From an uncultured Desulfovibrio sp. (GTDB taxonomy: Bacteria; Desulfobacterota; Desulfovibrionia; Desulfovibrionales; Desulfovibrionaceae), in the NCBI GenBank assembly GCA_946490455.1, contig CAMLXE010000060.1, positions 1 to 8,616 of the forward strand: a stretch of DNA of 8,616 nucleotides. The letters run 5' to 3'. Positions 1 to 5,978 of the stretch are shown in pieces (position 1 is the stretch's first letter; each line of letters begins with the position of its first letter). Under the pieces are notes generated by a model. That model did not search any database. It saw only the letters and a program-made list of their open reading frames with translations, and was not told the DNA's origin. The position numbers and the translations under genes were made by a program.

Positions 1-737
1 GAAATCTTGTATTCCCCAAGAGGAACCAGACTTCCGTTGTTCCAGTGATAGACATAGACCCGCTTGTCGCTGGCCACAACAATTTCATTTTTGCCGTCGC
101 CGTTTACATCGGCCACGACCATGCCGATAGCGGCATAGGGAAGTGTCTGGCTGCGGAGACGTGTGCCGTCACTTCCCTGATAGCGGAACTGAGGATTCAG
201 ATAGACCTGACGTTGCGTGGCTTCGTTGTGCACAAGATTGGGGTTCATCTGATTGACCATGGCTACGCTGCCAGTCGCCTGACCGCCACGTCCGAACACT
301 TCGGCATTGATGGCATTGGCAATGTTCTGCAGAGCCGAGATAAGGTCATTGACCTGTGTCTTGGCTGCCTTGTGCCAGGTCTTGCCATCTTTGCCCTGTA
401 CACGGACATCTATGCTGGCTTCCTGTTCCACAATGGTTGCGTCTCCCCAGACGACGTAGTCTGCGCCTGTAGCCGAGAGTGCTCTGGAAGCACTTTCGGC
501 ATTGGTTACCTTACCGGCCTTGGCAAGGCTGGTATCGGAGACGGGCTGAACATGATCCTGCCAGTACAGACGAGATGTCAGCATGGAAGGAATGGCCTTT
601 TCGAGATAAGTGAAGCCACTGGGCCCGTTTACCTTGAAGGGCAGCACTGCGTAGCTGCGTATATCGGCGGCGAGGGCTTGCGCCGCAAAAACCAGCATTG
701 TACACAGCACAAAGGCCGTACGGAAAAGCAGATGCAT
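1..737 (-). CDS. Exported FG-GAP/VCBS repeat protein with CsgG/TolB-like N-terminal domain (partial)
   Basis: Reading the minus strand from the ATG at 737-735 gives 245 codons with no stop before the window edge, so the C-terminus is missing. The start is supported by an AAGGAGT Shine-Dalgarno at 750-744, six bases upstream. Residues 1-23 form a signal peptide: a short Arg-containing N-terminus, a hydrophobic core and an AQALAA end, with cleavage likely just before D24. After it, 'YAVLPFKVNGPSGFTYLEKA' and a later 'GADYVVWGDATI' resemble the N-terminal domain of CsgG/TolB-like envelope proteins. Around residues 210-218 the loop DVNGDGKNE is the Asp/Asn-rich calcium-binding core of an FG-GAP/VCBS repeat, followed by 'IVVASDKRVYVYHW', a beta-propeller blade. 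I infer a periplasmic or surface propeller protein. The exact role is unknown. It is transcribed divergently from the methyltransferase gene. Family call is confident; function is not. Confidence 0.85.
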   Translation of the reverse strand, partial: MHLLFRTAFVLCTMLVFAAQALAADIRSYAVLPFKVNGPSGFTYLEKAIPSMLTSRLYWQDHVQPVSDTSLAKAGKVTNAESASRALSATGADYVVWGDATIVEQEASIDVRVQGKDGKTWHKAAKTQVNDLISALQNIANAINAEVFGRGGQATGSVAMVNQMNPNLVHNEATQRQVYLNPQFRYQGSDGTRLRSQTLPYAAIGMVVADVNGDGKNEIVVASDKRVYVYHWNNGSLVPLGEYKI

Positions 738-743
738 TGGTAG

Positions 744-750
744 ACTCCTT
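744..750 (-). promoter_or_regulatory. Shine-Dalgarno of the FG-GAP protein gene
   Basis: AAGGAGT on the minus strand, six bases before the ATG at 737. It is a near-perfect anti-16S match and fixes the start of the minus-strand gene. Confidence 0.85.
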
Positions 751-785
751 GGATGTTTGCCGGAGCAAGAAACCGGCCTGCATTT

Positions 786-813
786 ATTATCCTACTATAC
801 ACACGCCTGTCCC
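786..813 (-). promoter_or_regulatory. Candidate sigma-70 promoter for the FG-GAP protein gene
   Basis: On the minus strand, GGGACA (complement of 808-813) is followed after 16 bases by GATAAT (complement of 786-791). The -10 matches consensus at five of six positions and the -35 at four of six (GACA end). Transcription would start near 779, leaving a leader of about 42 nt carrying the Shine-Dalgarno at 744-750. Geometry is good, but this is a motif match only. I see no comparably convincing plus-strand promoter in 738-857 for the methyltransferase gene, only AT-rich runs such as TACTAT at 793-798 without a -35 partner. Confidence 0.35.
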
Positions 814-857
814 CGCAAGCCGGGAGAAAGCTCTTTTTTCAACGCTATTGTTTATGG

Positions 858-2210
858 ATGCAGAAAATAATGACTGAAAACGCGCAGCTCCGTCGTTCGT
901 TTCGCCTTGTCTGTTCTCCGGAACGCATTCCGCTTGTCGAGGCACTGCTTAAGGCGCAGGGATTTGTTTTTGAACCCGAACCCTTTTCGCCTCTGGCCCG
1001 CCGTTTGATTGAAGAGCCATTTCCACTGGGAGGCAGTCTCGCCGCCATATGGGGATTCCTGTATATTCAGGACCGTTCCTCCATGCTGCCTCCTCTGGCA
1101 TTGGCACCAGAAGCCGGCGCCAGCGTTCTCGACTGCTGTGCCAGCCCTGGCAGCAAAACGGGCTTGCTGGCTCAGCTGGTGGGCCCTGGAGGTCTGGTCC
1201 TTGGCAATGAGCCGACAAAACCACGCCTTGCGACGTTACGGCGAAATCTCGCCGCACTGAATCTGTTTCAGACGGTGACCTGCTCCTGGCCGGGAGAAGC
1301 ATTGCCCATACCTGACGATTCCTGGGATTGCATTCTGCTGGACCCTCCCTGCTCTGGATGGGGAACTACGGACAAGCATCCTCAGGCTGTCAAAATGTGG
1401 CAGGGAGAACGCCTGAAACCGCTTATTGAATTGCAGCGGGTACTGCTTTCCCGTGCGGCTCGTCTTTTGAAACCCGGTGGACGGATGGTCTATTCCACCT
1501 GCACTACCAATGTGGATGAAAATGAGGCTCAGGTCCGGTTTGCCGTGGAAGAGCTGGGGCTTGAGCTGCGTCCTCTGATTCCCTTTCCAGGATTTGTTTT
1601 TGGAGAACCGGAACTGCCCGGCTGTGAAGGCACGTTGCGGGTTGATGAAGATGCTTCGGGAGCACAGGGATTTTATATTGCTTGTCTGGAAAAACCGGAA
1701 CGAACAGGAAATATTGCCGAAAAGCTGGAAAGTGATGGCATGAAAAGGTTGAAGCCGGGAGACGGAAAAGGACGCAGATCTGGTCAGACAGGCGAGGGCA
1801 TAAAATCCGGTGCGCTGGCGTCTCGCCAGATAATTCCTTCTTCCATGCTGCAGGAGGCAGGATTGTCTCCCGATCTGCTTCCTCCCGGTGAACTGGCTGT
1901 TTTTAATGGAACGATTCATTTCCTTCCAGAACAGGCACTGGGATGTCTGCCTGAAGCCATCCGTTGGCAGGGAATGGTGATGGGAAAGACTGGAATCCGT
2001 GGCCCGAATTTTTCCACCCGACTGCATGCACTGATAGATCCGGATTCCTCCGTGGTCGCAAGACTTCAGATTGATGACCTCGAACCGATACAGGCCCTGC
2101 TTCAGGGGAGGAGTCTGGAAACGGGTCTATCCGGTCGCGTGGCCAATCTGTTCTGGAGAGATCTGCCTCTGGGACAGGTTCGTCTGAAATCTGGTCGGGC
2201 CTTGTTATAG
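858..2210 (+). CDS. RsmB/RsmF (NOL1/NOP2/Sun) family RNA cytosine-C5 methyltransferase
   Basis: A protein of about 450 residues that transfers a methyl group from S-adenosylmethionine to C5 of cytosine in RNA, most likely 16S rRNA or tRNA. Residues 92-101 carry the SAM-binding motif I (DCCASPGSKT). Motif IV is DPPCSGWG at 162-169, with C165 the cysteine that helps release product. Motif VI is YSTCT at 212-216, with C215 the expected nucleophile. The N-terminal stretch 'RRSFRLVCSPERIPLVEALL' suits the family. A basic, Gly/Ser-rich linker lies around residues 275-315. The C-terminal part ends 'WRDLPLGQVRLKSGRALL', typical of the PUA-like domain of RsmF-type enzymes; E. coli RsmF is of similar length. 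The reading frame is open back to 753, but family homology begins after 858; ATG 870 is an alternative start, and neither has a strong Shine-Dalgarno. Whether the target is 16S rRNA (RsmB or RsmF type) or tRNA cannot be told from sequence. It leads a run of three co-directional genes. Confidence 0.9.
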   Translation: MQKIMTENAQLRRSFRLVCSPERIPLVEALLKAQGFVFEPEPFSPLARRLIEEPFPLGGSLAAIWGFLYIQDRSSMLPPLALAPEAGASVLDCCASPGSKTGLLAQLVGPGGLVLGNEPTKPRLATLRRNLAALNLFQTVTCSWPGEALPIPDDSWDCILLDPPCSGWGTTDKHPQAVKMWQGERLKPLIELQRVLLSRAARLLKPGGRMVYSTCTTNVDENEAQVRFAVEELGLELRPLIPFPGFVFGEPELPGCEGTLRVDEDASGAQGFYIACLEKPERTGNIAEKLESDGMKRLKPGDGKGRRSGQTGEGIKSGALASRQIIPSSMLQEAGLSPDLLPPGELAVFNGTIHFLPEQALGCLPEAIRWQGMVMGKTGIRGPNFSTRLHALIDPDSSVVARLQIDDLEPIQALLQGRSLETGLSGRVANLFWRDLPLGQVRLKSGRALL

Positions 2211-2259
2211 ACTTTGGGTGTCTTTCCTGAGAATGGCTTCATAACTGTATGGAAATACT

Positions 2260-2997
2260 ATGGAAGGATTACAGTCTCCTGATGTACGACGCTGGCAGGA
2301 CGGGCATTGGCAGAAGGTGCCGGAAAGCGTTGCCTCTGAGGAACGTATTCGAATTGTCTGGTCTGAAGGAGAAGCGTTTCTGTGGGCATGGCCTGATGAT
2401 CTTGGTACATTGTGCCTTGGGCATGCGCTGCTTGAATACGCTGGAAACCGGGGAACCCCTGTTGGCAGTGTAGGAGGACAGGTCCTATCACTTTCGGATG
2501 AACCGGGGAAACGCATCTTTCAGGTGAGACTGAGTCCGCTGCCTGCTGCAGAGGAAAGTGCCCGGCTGGTGGAACCGGGGACTCTTTCCCCTGACAGTCT
2601 GCTCCATGCCATGCGGCGCTTTCTGGAACTTCCGGGAAGCTGCCCCGGATTGTGGAAGGCTACCGGCTGCTTTCACCGTGCCGGACTTTTTGATGTCCGA
2701 TGCAGTTCTTTTGTGTGCCTTGCTGAAGATACCGGACGCCACAACTGTCTGGATCGTCTGGTGGGCTGGGCATGCCTGCACGGAGTGCTCCCGGGGAATC
2801 ATGTTCTTTTTCTGTCTTCCCGTATCACCGGCAGTCTCCTCACCAGAGCGAAAAGGGCGGGCTTTTGCTTCCTTGTCGGTCGAGGCGCCGTTACCTCGGT
2901 GGGCCTGGATGATGGAATGACTGTCGTGGGGTTTTGCCGGCCTGGAGAGGGGCGGTTTACGGTATTTCAGGATGCTGGATGTCGTGTTCTGGGATAG
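2260..2997 (+). CDS. fdhD: FdhD-family formate dehydrogenase accessory protein lacking the CxxC motif
   Basis: A 245-residue cytoplasmic protein of the FdhD family. In E. coli FdhD takes sulfur from the desulfurase IscS and passes it to the molybdenum cofactor of formate dehydrogenase, a step needed for activity. Family landmarks visible here are TGCFH at 135-139 (E. coli has TGCTH), EDTGRHNCLDRLVG at 156-169, the SSR of 'LFLSSRITGS' at 186-188, 'AVTSVGLDDG' at 210-219, and GFCRPG at 224-229. The N-terminal half is divergent. The cysteine pair CGVC that carries sulfur in E. coli should lie about 40 residues before TGC; here that stretch (about 88-105, 'LSPLPAAEESARLVEP') has no cysteine. The protein is slightly shorter than the usual 260-280 residues. 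ATG 2260 has a weak GGAA five bases upstream, and an in-frame stop at 2242 rules out a longer form. It lies 49 nt after the methyltransferase gene and 47 nt before moaA, so co-transcription is likely. Family assignment is firm; sulfurtransferase activity is uncertain. Confidence 0.85.
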   Translation: MEGLQSPDVRRWQDGHWQKVPESVASEERIRIVWSEGEAFLWAWPDDLGTLCLGHALLEYAGNRGTPVGSVGGQVLSLSDEPGKRIFQVRLSPLPAAEESARLVEPGTLSPDSLLHAMRRFLELPGSCPGLWKATGCFHRAGLFDVRCSSFVCLAEDTGRHNCLDRLVGWACLHGVLPGNHVLFLSSRITGSLLTRAKRAGFCFLVGRGAVTSVGLDDGMTVVGFCRPGEGRFTVFQDAGCRVLG

Positions 2998-3044
2998 CAG
3001 CTATCTGGACGACAACGAATTAATCTAGCTGTCAGACTTCGTCT

Positions 3045-4049
3045 ATGGACGCATTACCGGTTTCCTCCCTGTCCGATTCTTTGGGACGCACGATTCGTTA
3101 CCTTCGCCTTTCGGTTACTGACAGGTGCAACTTGCAGTGCGTCTACTGCCGTGATGGGCTTGAGACCTTCGTTCCCCATGAATCCATCTTGCGCTATGAG
3201 GAAATGGAACAGCTGGTTGGGCTGGCCGTCTCTCTGGGCGTGAACAAATTGCGACTTACCGGTGGGGAACCTTTTGTCCGCCGTGGTTTTTTGGATTTTC
3301 TTGAACGGCTTCGGGATCGGTATCCCACTCTGGACATCAGGCTCACATCCAACGGGACGCTGCTTGGGCCTGCAGTTTCCCGTCTGAAGGCCCTTGGCAT
3401 CAATGGAGTGAATCTGTCACTGGATACCTTTGACAGAAAAACATTTGAGCGGATTACAGGCAAGGATCTTCTGCCTCAGGTTCTGGAAAGCATGCATACC
3501 ATGTTGCAGGCTGAACTGCCTTTCAAAATCAACGTAGTAGGCATGCAGGGAATTAATGACAGCGAATTGCCCGTATTTATTGATTATGCCCTGAACAATC
3601 CTGTCGAGGTGCGATTCATTGAATTTATGCCAATGGGAGAGGGAACCTGCTGGTCATCCAGAATATTCTGGAAAGGGGAGGCCATTCTTGCGGCTGTGCG
3701 CAAGCATTGTCAGGTAGATTTTCTGAAGGATACAGGTGCTCCTGCTCGGTCCTATCGACTTGTCAAAGGAGACAGACAGGGGAAAATGGGACTGATTTCT
3801 CCTGTCTCTCAACATTTTTGTGCATCCTGCAATCGATTGCGCCTTACAGCGGAAGGTTCGTTGCGGACCTGTCTGTATGATGATCGGGAGTATCGGCTGA
3901 GGGAGGTGTTGCGGCATCCTCGTCTGGGGTTGCCAGCCGTACGGAGGATTCTGATCCTTGCTGTGCTGCATAAGCCCTTTGGTTGGCGTTTGCTGGAAAA
4001 GCGTCTGGGAGCTGTAGCCAGCAGGCGAATGCATGCCATAGGCGGTTAG
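3045..4049 (+). CDS. moaA: GTP 3',8-cyclase MoaA (radical SAM, molybdopterin biosynthesis)
   Basis: A 334-residue radical SAM enzyme that, with MoaC, converts GTP into cyclic pyranopterin monophosphate, the first step of molybdenum cofactor synthesis in the cytoplasm. The N-terminal 4Fe-4S cluster motif CxxxCxxC is at C28, C32 and C35, inside 'LSVTDRCNLQCVYCR'. The SAM-contacting GGEP is at 73-76. The second cluster has C259, C262 and C276 ('CASCNRLRL' and then 'RTC'). The protein ends in a Gly-Gly pair at 333-334, which is conserved and required in MoaA. All catalytic elements are present and length matches the family (about 330). The start at ATG 3045 has no clear Shine-Dalgarno, but the frame is closed just upstream. 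It follows fdhD by 47 nt; the pair suggests supply and maturation of Mo/W cofactor for formate dehydrogenases, which are not encoded in this window. Confidence 0.96.
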   Translation: MDALPVSSLSDSLGRTIRYLRLSVTDRCNLQCVYCRDGLETFVPHESILRYEEMEQLVGLAVSLGVNKLRLTGGEPFVRRGFLDFLERLRDRYPTLDIRLTSNGTLLGPAVSRLKALGINGVNLSLDTFDRKTFERITGKDLLPQVLESMHTMLQAELPFKINVVGMQGINDSELPVFIDYALNNPVEVRFIEFMPMGEGTCWSSRIFWKGEAILAAVRKHCQVDFLKDTGAPARSYRLVKGDRQGKMGLISPVSQHFCASCNRLRLTAEGSLRTCLYDDREYRLREVLRHPRLGLPAVRRILILAVLHKPFGWRLLEKRLGAVASRRMHAIGG

Positions 4050-4151
4050 ACTTCTGCCTTCCGTGCCCGGAAAAGAAATTCTGCTGTTCCTATCTTGGGA
4101 AAATATCTTGAAAAGTGAGAACACTTGCTGCTTCCGTCAAAAAAATGGGGA

Positions 4152-4168
4152 TATTTCATTTAGAAATA
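4152..4168. repeat. Short inverted repeat upstream of the transporter operon
   Basis: TATTTC (4152-4157) and its exact reverse complement GAAATA (4163-4168) flank five bases, ATTTA. The size suits a regulator half-site pair or a weak hairpin. It lies about 170 nt before the binding-protein start. A 6-bp repeat in AT-rich DNA can arise by chance. Confidence 0.25.
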
Positions 4169-4328
4169 GGCGTTCTGGCCTCTTGCGGTTCCTGGGGATC
4201 TGATTGCGTGTCATTCACTTCTATGTTAAGGAAAAAGTTGGAGTCTGTTGGATAATCCGGCCTCAGTGCAAAATGAGCGACCGGTCTGTGTCCTTAAGGG
4301 GATACGGCTTTGGGGTACTTTTTCGTAT

Positions 4329-4335
4329 AGAGGAA
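4329..4335 (+). promoter_or_regulatory. Shine-Dalgarno that sets the start of the binding-protein gene
   Basis: AGAGGAA lies five bases before ATG 4341. It favours this start over the in-frame ATG at 4248, and only the start at 4341 places the signal peptide at the N-terminus. Confidence 0.8.
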
Positions 4336-4340
4336 CAAGA

Positions 4341-5096
4341 ATGAAACGGAACATGTTGCAATGGATCGGCGCTCTTCTCCTTTCCCTGGCCCTCGTGCCT
4401 TCTGCTCTTGCGGAAGGCAAGCATTACATCAATGGAATTGACGCCAACTATCCTCCTTTTGCCTATGTAGATGAAACCGGCAAGCCCTCGGGGTTTGATG
4501 TGGATTCCATGGACTGGATTGCCAAAAAAATGGGATTTACTGTTGAACATAAGCCCATGGATTGGGATGGCATTATCCCTGCTCTCCTCGCCAAGAAAAT
4601 CGATATGGTTTGTTCCGGCATGAGTGTAAGCCCGGAGAGGGCTGCCCGTGTCCAGTTTTCCAATCCCTACTGGATCATTCGCAAGGTCTTTGTCGCGAAA
4701 GATGGTTCCAGCCTGACGGAAGACCAGATCTATAACGGGAATATTCGTCTGGGCGTCCAGAGGGGGACCAATGAGCATGAAATGCTCGAGCAGGCTCAGG
4801 CAGATAAAAAGTATAACTATACGCTGCGGTTCTATGATTCCGGCCCCATGGCCATCGAAGATTTGCTGAATGGCCGTGTTGATGCCGTTGGTCTTGACAG
4901 TGCTCCTGCCGAAGATGCCATGCGTAAGGGTAAGGCGATTAAGGAAATCGGTGCGTTCGGCGAAGATGACTTCGCTGTTGCCATCCGCAAGGAGGATGCG
5001 GAACTCGCCAAGCTCGTCAACGAAGGGTACAAACTTCTGATGGCCGATCCTTACTGGAAGGAACTGCAGGTCAAGTATTTCGGCGAAAAGAAGTAA
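4341..5096 (+). CDS. Periplasmic polar amino acid-binding protein of an ABC importer
   Basis: A 251-residue solute-binding protein of family 3 (SBP_bac_3, the GlnH/HisJ type), which captures an amino acid in the periplasm and delivers it to the permease pair encoded downstream. Residues 1-24 are a Sec signal peptide (MKR start, LLLSLALVP core, SALA end; cleavage before E25). There is no lipobox cysteine, so the mature protein should be soluble. Family hallmarks include 'ANYPPFAYVDETGKPSGFDVD' in two stretches near residues 35-55, 'SGMSVSPERAARVQFSNPYW' with the Arg of the 'T/SxER' segment that normally binds the ligand carboxylate, 'LGVQRGTNEHEM' in the second lobe, and a C-terminal 'ADPYWKELQVKYFG'. 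The start is chosen by signal peptide and Shine-Dalgarno. It is the first gene of the transporter operon and is followed by a terminator-like hairpin. The specific substrate cannot be read from sequence. Confidence 0.93.
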   Translation: MKRNMLQWIGALLLSLALVPSALAEGKHYINGIDANYPPFAYVDETGKPSGFDVDSMDWIAKKMGFTVEHKPMDWDGIIPALLAKKIDMVCSGMSVSPERAARVQFSNPYWIIRKVFVAKDGSSLTEDQIYNGNIRLGVQRGTNEHEMLEQAQADKKYNYTLRFYDSGPMAIEDLLNGRVDAVGLDSAPAEDAMRKGKAIKEIGAFGEDDFAVAIRKEDAELAKLVNEGYKLLMADPYWKELQVKYFGEKK

Positions 5097-5138
5097 TTTT
5101 TCCTCCGTGAAAGAGACAAACTCGTGGTACAGTTCTTT

Positions 5139-5177
5139 CCGGGTACCCGGCTGGGTTCGGGTACCCGGCTGTTTTTT
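5139..5177 (+). terminator. Terminator-like stem-loop between binding-protein and permease genes
   Basis: CCGGGTACCC (5139-5148) pairs perfectly with GGGTACCCGG (5159-5168) across a 10-base loop; a run of six T at 5172-5177 follows three bases after the stem. This fits an intrinsic terminator. Because the permease and ATPase genes lie downstream on the same strand with no obvious new promoter, partial termination is more likely than a full stop, which would leave more binding-protein message than permease message. The core GGGTACCC is itself a palindrome, so other pairings are possible. Confidence 0.7.
5141..5171 (+). repeat. Direct repeat of GGGTACCCGGCTG
   Basis: Two exact 13-base copies at 5141-5153 and 5159-5171, five bases (GGTTC) apart. 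They overlap the terminator-like stem: because GGGTACCC is self-complementary, the same bases form both a direct and an inverted repeat. Confidence 0.8.
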
Positions 5178-5276
5178 GACAAAACAGGGTTCATGTGCTT
5201 GCCGGGAAAGGGCTGTTTATGGCAGGCTGTGCAGCGGAAATTCCGGTGTAATTCATTAAGGTTTTTGTGAGAAGCA

Positions 5277-5966
5277 ATGCAGGCAATACTGGACAAGATC
5301 CCGGTCATTCTTGATGCACTCCCCTATATCCTTGAGGGAAGTCTGGTTACCCTTATTACCGTGATAGGGTCTCTGTCCCTGGGGCTGCTGCTTGGTGTAC
5401 CTTTTGCCGTTCTTCAGGTGTATGGACCCACCTTTGCACGAAGACTGGTCGGTCTGTATGTCTGGTTTTTCCGTGGCATGCCTATCCTTTTGTTGCTGTT
5501 TCTTTTCTATTTCGGTCTGTTTGAACTTCTTGGACTGAGCCTTTCCACAATTTCGGCATCGTGTCTTGTCCTGGGGATGGCCAGTGCGGCCTATCAGTCT
5601 CAGATTTTCAGGGGGGCCATTCAGACACTTCCCATTGGTCAGTTGCGTGCAGCCCGCGCACTGGGCATGAGTGATGCTCAGGCCATTCGATTCATCATCC
5701 TGCCTCAGGCCTTGCGTTTGTCCATCCCCGGATGGTCCAACGAATTTTCCATTCTGCTCAAGGATTCTGCCATGTGCTTCGTGCTCGGAACGCCAGAAAT
5801 CATGGCACGGACTCATTTTGTCGCTTCTCGGACTTATGAGCATTTGCCTCTGTATATTACGGCAGGTGTTCTGTATTTTTGTATTACGCTTGTAGGTGTT
5901 CAGCTTCTTCGGAAACTGGAACGCAAGGTTCATATTCCCGGTTATGCCGTCAGCGGCACCATGTGA
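5277..5966 (+). CDS. Amino acid ABC transporter permease (HisM/GlnP family), first subunit
   Basis: A 229-residue inner-membrane protein that forms half of the translocation pore of a polar amino acid importer. Hydrophobic membrane segments lie at roughly 20-48, 58-83, 88-108, 145-170 and 193-213. The family 'RGMP' segment is at 66-69. The ATPase-docking EAA loop runs from about 122 to 146 ('QLRAARALGMSDAQAIRF', then 'IILPQALR'), with the conserved Gly at 130 and the LP near 143. Length is usual for the family. ATG 5277 is preceded by GAGAAG a few bases upstream. It starts 180 nt after the binding-protein gene, beyond the terminator-like hairpin, and ends 12 nt before the ATPase gene. It probably forms a heterodimer with the second permease of the operon, since the two differ in sequence. 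Confidence 0.93.
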   Translation: MQAILDKIPVILDALPYILEGSLVTLITVIGSLSLGLLLGVPFAVLQVYGPTFARRLVGLYVWFFRGMPILLLLFLFYFGLFELLGLSLSTISASCLVLGMASAAYQSQIFRGAIQTLPIGQLRAARALGMSDAQAIRFIILPQALRLSIPGWSNEFSILLKDSAMCFVLGTPEIMARTHFVASRTYEHLPLYITAGVLYFCITLVGVQLLRKLERKVHIPGYAVSGTM

Positions 5967-5978
5967 GGCCCGGTCATC

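Larger units (their letters stand above)
4050..4340. other. Intergenic region between moaA and the ABC transporter operon
   Basis: About 290 nt with no convincing gene. It must hold any terminator of the moaA unit and the promoter of the transporter operon, but I find no strong example of either: only a short inverted repeat TATTTC-N5-GAAATA at 4152-4168, a five-pair stem TTCCG/CGGAA at 4059-4072 without a T-tract, and AT-rich -10-like hexamers (GATATT at 4150, TATGTT at 4222, GATAAT at 4251) without good -35 partners. I recognise no riboswitch or T-box. Confidence 0.6.

Noticed and set aside
45..743. Plus-strand open frame of 232 codons at the left end
   Set aside because: The opposite strand has a signal peptide, a strong Shine-Dalgarno and an FG-GAP loop, so this frame is the shadow.
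753..857. Longer N-terminus for the RNA methyltransferase from ATG 753
   Set aside because: The extra 35 residues do not resemble the family, and the region is the intergenic space holding the divergent promoter and the Shine-Dalgarno of the minus-strand gene.
1236..2027. Minus-strand open frame (263 codons) opposite the RNA methyltransferase gene
   Set aside because: It overlaps a gene with clear catalytic motifs and shows no domain of its own.
4059..4072. Small stem TTCCG-TGCC-CGGAA after moaA as a terminator
   Set aside because: The stem has only five pairs and is followed by A-rich rather than T-rich sequence on the plus strand.
4176..4187. Sigma-54-like TGGC...TTGC before the binding-protein gene
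   Set aside because: Only six bases separate GG and GC where ten are required.
4248..4340. Longer N-terminus for the binding protein from ATG 4248
   Set aside because: It would bury the signal peptide 31 residues inside the protein; ATG 4341 has a good Shine-Dalgarno and a normal signal peptide.
5176..5181. Consensus -35 hexamer TTGACA just after the T-tract
   Set aside because: No acceptable -10 box lies 16-18 bases downstream (CTTGCC/TTGCCG/TGCCGG there), so a promoter for the permease genes is not supported.
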